This document shows positions 56,481 to 64,000 of a stretch of DNA of 64,000 nucleotides, in pieces. The stretch is from Dryomyza anilis. Taxonomy: Eukaryota > Arthropoda > Insecta > Diptera > Dryomyzidae. Position 1 is the first letter of the stretch; each line of letters begins with the position of its first letter. The position numbers were made by a program, and so were the translations under genes. The notes under the pieces are model-generated. The model was not told the origin of the DNA, ran no database searches, and worked only from the letters and a program-made list of their open reading frames with translations. The stretch covers positions 33,550,554 through 33,614,553 of the forward strand of contig OX638130.1 in NCBI GenBank assembly GCA_951804985.1, read 5' to 3'.

Positions 56481-57475
56481 TCTGGTGACACAGAAACTTC
56501 GCTCGGACTTGGACAAGGTTTTACGGTAGTAAGCGATCATTTTTTCTTACCCATTTATCACTTGAGATGCAAGTGGATACGGAATAGGCAGAGTTCTATT
56601 CCGTATCCACTTGTATTTGTATCAAGAATAAATTGCTCACCTGGAATTGGATACGCAAGAATTGGAGCCGAGCACAGTAGTTCTGTCACTTTCAAAAACG
56701 CCCTTTCTTAATCATCACCCCATTGAAATGCGCGGTTTTTTCTTGTCAATTCGTGAAGACTGCTAGCAACATTAGCATAACCTTGAACAAATCGCCTGTA
56801 GTATGTACTTAACCCCAAGAAGCATCGAAGGTCATGTAGGTTCTGTGGTCTGGGCCACTCCTTTACGGCAACTATTTTATCCTCGTCGGTATGTACACCT
56901 TCTGTGGTAACGATGACCCAGATATTTGACTTCTTTCTTAAAAAGTGAACATTTCTTTGCTCTAAATTTCAGTCAGCACTTTCCTATCGAAGAAAAATTT
57001 CTTCTAGATTTCTTTGATGTTCGTTGAAATCCTTGCCCATAACAATTATGTCATCAAGGTATACCAAGCATGTTTTCCAGTGTTTTAATACGTTTTCCAT
57101 TTACTCATCGAATGTTGCTGGGGCATTGCATAGTCCAAACGGCATTATCATAAAATGCCATAGTCCATCTCCAGTACTGAATGCAGTCTTCTCTCGATCG
57201 TTCTTATCGATTTCTACTTGCCAGTAACCGCTTTGCAAGGACAACTTTGAAAACCATTTTGGATTAGAGAGTTATCCAAGGTATCGTCGATTCTAGGTAA
57301 TGAATAGCTATCTTCTTGGTTACATCATTTAACTTTCGGTAATCCACCCAAAACCGTGTACTACCATCCTTTTAACCAACACCACAGGTGAGCTCCATAG
57401 ACTTTCTGATGGTTCCACCACACCGTTTTTGTCCATCTCTTCGACTAAATGTGACACTTTGTCCCGTTGGCAAGT
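56481..57475 (-). pseudogene. Gypsy reverse transcriptase
   Basis: Minus-strand RT in several frames. FWVDYRKLNDVTKK (about 57310-57350), then DREKTAFSTGDGLWHFMIMP (about 57150-57210), FGLCNAPATFDE, CLVYLDDIIVMGKDFNEHQR (catalytic YLDD at about 57050-57061), TTEGVHTDEDKIVAVKEWPR and PQNLHDLRCFLGLSTYYRRF (56815-56915), ending with AFQWGDD and SAPILAYPIPGEQFILDT. Multiple frameshifts and stops; motif order is intact. Confidence 0.85.
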
Positions 57476-58350
57476 GGTACTCTTCTTGGTGCTTGGCGAA
57501 TTGGTTTAGAGTCACCAGTGTCTCTGTGATGTTTTACGATGGAAGTTCTCCCGTCATATTTGCCTTTAGCAGCAAATACAAACCAGTGTTTATAAATTAG
57601 TTTTTGTACTTCACTCTTTTCTTTGGCAGTCAAATCCTTGGCCCACTCTTTTATAAAAATTTGAGCAGATTTATTACCTACCTGCAGTGTAGCGAAGATT
57701 TTCGATGAATTTATTATCGCTGATGTCTCTTGACACCTTCCTATTACTGTTCCTTTTTTAATTATTTTGGATGAGTTTTCCATATTGAGAACTCTTATTG
57801 GTCCAATTTTCTCTTATGTTACCTCTCTTCCGACAACAATATTTCTTCTGCTCATTTGATCATCATTCGCTTCAATAACCCACAACTTGCTTATCCCACA
57901 ATCTCAATTTAATTTCGCCCATACAACTACTTCTGATTTTGGTGGTATTTTTCTATTTTTATGTGCAATAACTTGTTTAAGTTTGGGGCTCTGGTCACAC
58001 TCTATGTTTAGTTGAATCTCCGTATTAGCATAACTTAAAATGTTCCTTGTTAAATCCAGTGTGAACCCGTTCCTTATCATGAAGTCCATGGCAAGTATTA
58101 TTTTATCCACTATTTCCGCCACTATAAAATCATGTTTACCTGTCGTAGTGCCAATAGTGATTTCCTTGGTAATTTTTCCTCTGATTTGAGCCTCTTCACC
58201 TGTCGCTGTTAGCCTAACAAGGTTACTTCTTATAACTGAGTGTATCCAATGTTACCAATAGGCTACACAATCAATTAGCCCCTTGACAGTTAAACTATTC
58301 AACTTTCGAGCAATTTATGAAATGGAGATTCTGGGGCAATCCATTATGAG
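57476..58350 (-). pseudogene. Gypsy protease to RT start
   Basis: The N-terminal RT edge is visible at 57445-57783 (HHRDTGDSKPIRQAPRRVPL). The protease C-terminal half lies at about 57904-58200 (AEIVDKIILAMDFMIRNGF, LDLTRNILSYANTE). The region expected to hold the DSGA-type active site near 58290 reads LIDCVAYW and is damaged, so the catalytic Asp motif is altered. Confidence 0.75.
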
Positions 58351-59240
58351 AGTCAGGGGGGTTACTATGTAACGCGATTCGAAAGTGATATTACTCGCAT
58401 TCTACTAAATGGTACTTTCGTAGTGTGACTTTCGCATTAAAATTTGGATCTCTCGTATTCAAAAACACAAGTAACAACACGGCCAGCTTTGAAATTCCGT
58501 TAGATTGTGAGATTTTGCCTTCGTAACGCATTGATCTTCGAATAGAATTGGCTTTCGTATAGCATTGTCTTTGGAATCGCGATGTAGATCGTGCCACGTT
58601 TTAGTTTAAAGTTGGTTTAAAACAGGTGTTATATTTTTCATGATAATGTCTTTTTTCTAGACTGTGTCCCTCTGCGGATTGAGTTTATGATCGCTTGCGT
58701 TTTTTACGACAGTCACGTGCCATATGCCCATATGTATCACAATTGTAACATTTACCTTTGAATTGGGTATCTTTGTTTGCTTATGTGTGTACGGTTTTAA
58801 CGCCTGCTAACTGATTGGCACACTACTTGATATAAATCATCGTTCTCGACATCAATTCTATGCGCCTTTTTTCTGATTTTTCTGAAGTTTCTGTTCTATT
58901 TTGTTAGAATTTTCTAAAAATTCGTGAATCATGTCTAATTTGAGCTGATAGGCATTTTCTAGAAGTTTCTGTTCCATTTTGTTGCAATTTGTTTTTTGTA
59001 TTGCTCCGAGCAACTGGCTCATTTCAAAACTTTGAGACTATACTTTTTGACCTATGTCCACACTTTTCGATGACGCTGTTGCAGCTTCCACTTCAAACTC
59101 GTGCTCTGCGAGGTCAATGCCTTGGTTCTCTAATTCTTCCATTAGACGCTTTTGTAGTTCTACTTTCGTACCTACAGTTGGAAGATTATCAATCGCCAGC
59201 TCCTTCTTTACCTGGTCGACTTTAAGTGCTTCCAACGAGT
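58351..59240 (-). pseudogene. Gypsy gag: SAP-like start and zinc knuckle
   Basis: The zinc knuckle reads KCYNCDTYGHMARDCRKKRK (about 58690-58760, minus; CX2CX4HX4C). The N-terminal part (59240-59038) has LKVDQVKKELAIDNLPTVGT and KVELQKRLMEELENQGIDLA, the two-helix pattern of SAP DNA-binding domains. Most of the capsid region between them is missing or unrecognisable. Gag packages the element RNA. Confidence 0.72.
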
Positions 59241-59662
59241 TCGTATCGCTGGATTGTGTACAAAATAAAAACAAACTTATATTTGGTTTTAACTCGTATT
59301 ATTTTTACTAGTACATATTATTTAAATAATAACTTAAAGAATAATCACTTACATCAACTGTTGAATTTATACAATTTAGCTTAACATTGTCCACTCACGA
59401 GATGCACTAGTTCACTTTCAAATCATAACTGAAGTGCTGCGCCTCAGATGCGGCGGCCTTATATACTGCGGGTATTAGTTCGACAAGCTTCGACTTGTTT
59501 CGAGAACCTTCTACTCGTTTCGTGAATGACGCATGCTACTCATTCGCACACATGTGTTTCAATGTGCTGATCTTCCATCTCATTATCACACATTGCATAG
59601 TTCACTGAATTTTCTTTCGTCTCTTTCTAATACATTTCTTAGTACGCTGAATTGCCTTGCGT
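59241..59662 (-). repeat. 5' LTR of the broken gypsy element, both ends missing
   Basis: Matches 52344-52883 from ACGAGTTCGTATC to CTTGCGTCTCATTTATT. The LTR end and leader are deleted, so gag sequence touches the LTR interior. The other end is replaced by CCCAGTGACAAGTTAGCTCC, a phrase also found inverted at about 62997. Confidence 0.78.
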
Positions 59663-59715
59663 CTCATTTATTCCCAGTGACAAGTTAGCTCCGCTCTGAC
59701 TGGCTGCGGACTGCT

Positions 59716-60241
59716 TGTTACGAGAATTCAGTCTACGGAAAACTGTTCTACAAGTTCGTATCTCTGGTTTTGTGTACAAAATAAAAACACTCTTATGTTT
59801 GGTTTAAATTATAACCATTAACTTTATTAATTCACTTTAATAAACAACTTTACTAATAACAAATTCTAACAACTGCTGCATGTCCACAATTTAACTTGAC
59901 ATTTATCACACGAGATGCACTCGACCACTTTACAATCACTACTGAAGTGCTGTACCTCAGATGCGGCTCCCTTATATACTGCATGCATCAGTTCCACACG
60001 TTTCGACAAGCTTCGACTTGTTTCGAGAACCTTCTACTCGTTTCATGAATGACGCATGCTATTGGCATCTCTTTCGCACTCATGTGTTTTAATGTGTAGA
60101 TCTTCCCTCTCTTTCTCGCACATTGTTTAGTACGCTGAATGATCTTCCCTCTCTTTCTAACACATTGCTTAGTGCGCTGAATTGTCTTGCGTCTAATTTA
60201 TTATTGTTGATTGCTTGCACAGTGGGGAAATTACCTCTTTT
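59716..60241 (-). repeat. Solo LTR, TGTTACG gypsy family
   Basis: TGTTACGAGAATTCAG at 59716 to ACCTCTTT at 60240, about 10 bp short of the full LTR; no matching internal sequence on either side. Confidence 0.8.
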
Positions 60242-61637
<1,396 letters not shown>

Positions 61638-62925
61638 ATCCAGGGTTGAGCTGCGCGCCTTGTCCTCCGAGAAGATTCTCATCAACCAGATGTCCGATGG
61701 CACCGATACAGGGCTGGGGAAGCTGTAGTTGTCATTGGGTTCCTGTAGTCTCGGTTCTCGTAGTCGTTGCCGCTTTGATCTCTACAAAAAAAAAAATATT
61801 AAAAATGTGCGTAATAAAAGTATGAGTAATGTTCGCACCATTTCCATTTTGTGCAGTTTTTTAGGCAACCTTATAGAAATCCTTCAAGCCCTCCTTCTCA
61901 TTTTCAGTTAGATCCATATATCTGCATTTTAAAATGTTGAAATATATTTTATATTTAACTTATTAAAATTCACAATTATCTCAAGAGATGTATCACTTGA
62001 TTGAAGAGCACAATGCTTTTATTGATAATCTTGTGCTGCTTTCTGCATCTTCACCTCGTTCCCACGCTGGTACAGAGTTCCGAAAAATGGTGCCTTTGTG
62101 TCTGGCATATTTTAAAATTTTAATTTTCTACTTTTATATTGAAACGCTCCTGGACAAATTGGCATAGGATAACATCTAACGAATTAGTAGACAATTGGCC
62201 TATTACTTTTGGACACTTCGGTGGATGTGCTTTACCTGTTCTTTGATGGTCGCGTTGTACTGCAGCACGTTCAACGAGATGTTCTTGGCCTTGTTAACCT
62301 GCTTGCCGGATGACAAATGTCAATTCTCTGCAAGCAAATAATAATTATTAATGTCATTTTTCCCGAAAAATACTAAATGCCACACACAAACTTCAGAATC
62401 CAACATCGCCCAATTATCCTTCGACATATCGTAGGTAAATTTACCCTTGGGATCTCGCAGCTTCAACTTCCACTCATACATGTAAACTCATCCATTCAAG
62501 CAATACCTAATGGCAGCACTTTGTGTGAAAAGATTGACTTCAAATGCCGGTTCAAGCGCGTTTATTAACGGCAAACCATCACATAGATTTTGCGCCACTC
62601 AGAGAATTCACACATGCTTTTGTGCCATCGCTATTAATGCGGTTACGCGCAAATGGTCTGTTTTAAAAATCAGCAAATGGTATGCGCACATCGACATTAG
62701 CGTATTTTGAGGGCAGCATAGCAGTGAGTGGAGTATCGAGTTTACGATCGGCAGCTGCTACATTAAACAAATTATTTTAGTATTTATCATTAATATCCTT
62801 TAAATTACTTACTAATTAATTTTTGGAACGCGCAACCGCGTTCAATGGTTATATAGAAAGAATGAACATTTTCTTGTTGACGCTTAACTTGACGAAAGAA
62901 AGTGGCAGCCATTGAAAATTTCTCT
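61638..62925 (-). pseudogene. Unidentified coding-like fragments, possible decayed host gene
   Basis: Several minus-strand pieces look protein-coding. A start at about 62914 reads MAATFFRQVKRQQENVHSFY, followed by ITIERGCAFQKLI and a consensus donor GTAAGTAATT (about 62811). After an acceptor TTTAATGTAG comes AADRKLDTPLTAMLPSKYAN, then VDVRIPFADF and a stop (about 62670-62760). Further left are KLRDPKGKFTYDMSKDNWAM (about 62390-62470), KQVNKAKNISLNVLQYNATI (about 62230-62310) and LTENEKEGLKDFYK (about 61880-61920). Frames and stops do not form one gene. I do not recognise the protein. TPLTAMLPSKY recalls TFIID subunit TAF1, but exon 1 does not fit, so this is only a hint. Confidence 0.3.
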
Positions 62926-62982
62926 CACAGAATAGAAGTTGAAAGAGGAAAAGGGTGAATTAACGAAACAGGGTTGCATTCA

Positions 62983-63330
62983 ATAGTCCGCAGCAAGGAG
63001 CTAACTTGTCACTGGGTAGCAGTTCGTACTACCCAGTAACTCCCCAAGCAACAATTCCTACCAGTTTCCTACCAGTATCTAGCCAATATAACTATTCACT
63101 TGTCTACTTTCTGGCAAGTAAACTTACTAGTTACTCGCAAGCGATGTCACGCACTTTCGTACCAGAAACTAGCCAGTAAAACTCTTCGGTTTCTGGGCGG
63201 TAAACTAGGCAGTAACTGGTCTAATACTGGTCAAAAACTGGCCAGAAACTATCCAAAAACTGGTTAGAAACCTACCAGTTACTCGCAAGCGAAAGTCGTT
63301 TACAGCCATCGGTGATTCGCAAAATATTGG
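62983..63330. repeat. CCAGTAACT/CTGGCAAGTA repeat cluster
   Basis: Many short related motifs (ACCAGTTAC, CCAGTAACT, AACTGGCCAGAAACT), and TTACTCGCAAGCG occurring twice (about 63132 and 63276). Looks like the subterminal region of a DNA element; ends not defined. Confidence 0.45.
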
Positions 63331-63602
63331 ACTGTAAATGTATGTGAATTCCGCAAAGTTCTTTTGAATAAAAGCGTTTTATATTTATTTATTTATCTTT
63401 TTTGGTCTTCAGGAGATGCATTCACCAACGAGCTTATTGTTCATGTTCACAAAGTCAAATGAATCGAACTGTACAGTAATAATGGAAGAAAATCGGTGCC
63501 GTTAATGCTACGACGGATACTTGCTCAATACTGGTTAAACATGCCGTTAATGATGGTATTGTGATTCCGTGTGTGTTGTAAGTTCCGTATATATGTTTCT
63601 TG
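63331..63602. other. No gene seen
   Basis: AT-rich DNA. Confidence 0.4.

Positions 63603-64000
<398 letters not shown>

Larger units (their letters stand above)
52344..59662 (-). mobile_element. Nearly complete but broken Ty3/gypsy element
   Basis: Minus-strand element of the TGTTACG family. From right to left: damaged 5' LTR (59241-59662), gag start (SAP-like), gag zinc knuckle, protease, RT, RNase H, integrase, polypurine tract and 3' LTR (52344-52883). A 2067-bp fold-back element (53342-55408) splits integrase. Without it the element is about 5.25 kb. Every gene has stops or frameshifts, so it can supply nothing itself; it is the best local reference for the deleted family copies. Confidence 0.85.

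Overview
The window looks like a piece of a dipteran (probably higher-fly) nuclear genome. It is AT-rich, has a 53-bp intron in its best host gene, and is full of insect-type transposable elements: Ty3/gypsy, an errantivirus-like env element, BEL/Pao, CR1/Jockey-like and RTE-like non-LTR elements, hAT, mariner and short TA-flanked inverted-repeat elements, plus mini-me-like repeats with GTCY arrays. All calls were made by reading the sequence; no database search was possible, so family names rest on recognised motifs.

Layout. 0-12 kb: decayed Ty3/gypsy pol, then a 3.6-kb LTR element (2870-6476) that carries only a decayed env-like gene, has nearly identical 598-bp LTRs and a 4-bp target duplication, and overlaps a perfect 370-bp tandem duplication. 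This is followed by a 5'-truncated non-LTR RT, a BEL/Pao integrase fragment and a gypsy gag fragment split by a SINE. 12-22 kb: a CR1-like element with a PHD-finger ORF1, gypsy fragments, and a deleted non-LTR element. 22-27 kb: nested DNA transposons (inverted repeat > hAT > hAT > MITE), with perfect 8-bp target duplications for both hAT layers. 27-34 kb: a gypsy integrase fragment lies just beyond the first two coding exons of a probable Rbm25 gene (minus strand), followed by several inverted-repeat elements. 34.3-36.8 kb: an RTE-like element bounded by target duplications and ending in GTAA repeats. 37-45 kb: MITEs, fold-back repeats and a partial MICOS Mic26/27-like gene. 45-64 kb: a second copy of the deleted non-LTR family; a short two-LTR gypsy derivative; a mariner with DD41D spacing; a nearly complete but broken gypsy element (minus) split by a 2.07-kb fold-back element; further LTRs; long TA arrays; and unexplained coding-like fragments.

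Only two loci look host-derived with some confidence (Rbm25-like 5' exons; Mic26/27-like exons), and only the first looks intact. Most of the rest is layered transposon debris. The nesting gives a relative order of insertions, and several non-autonomous lineages can be seen. The most unusual object is the env-only LTR element.
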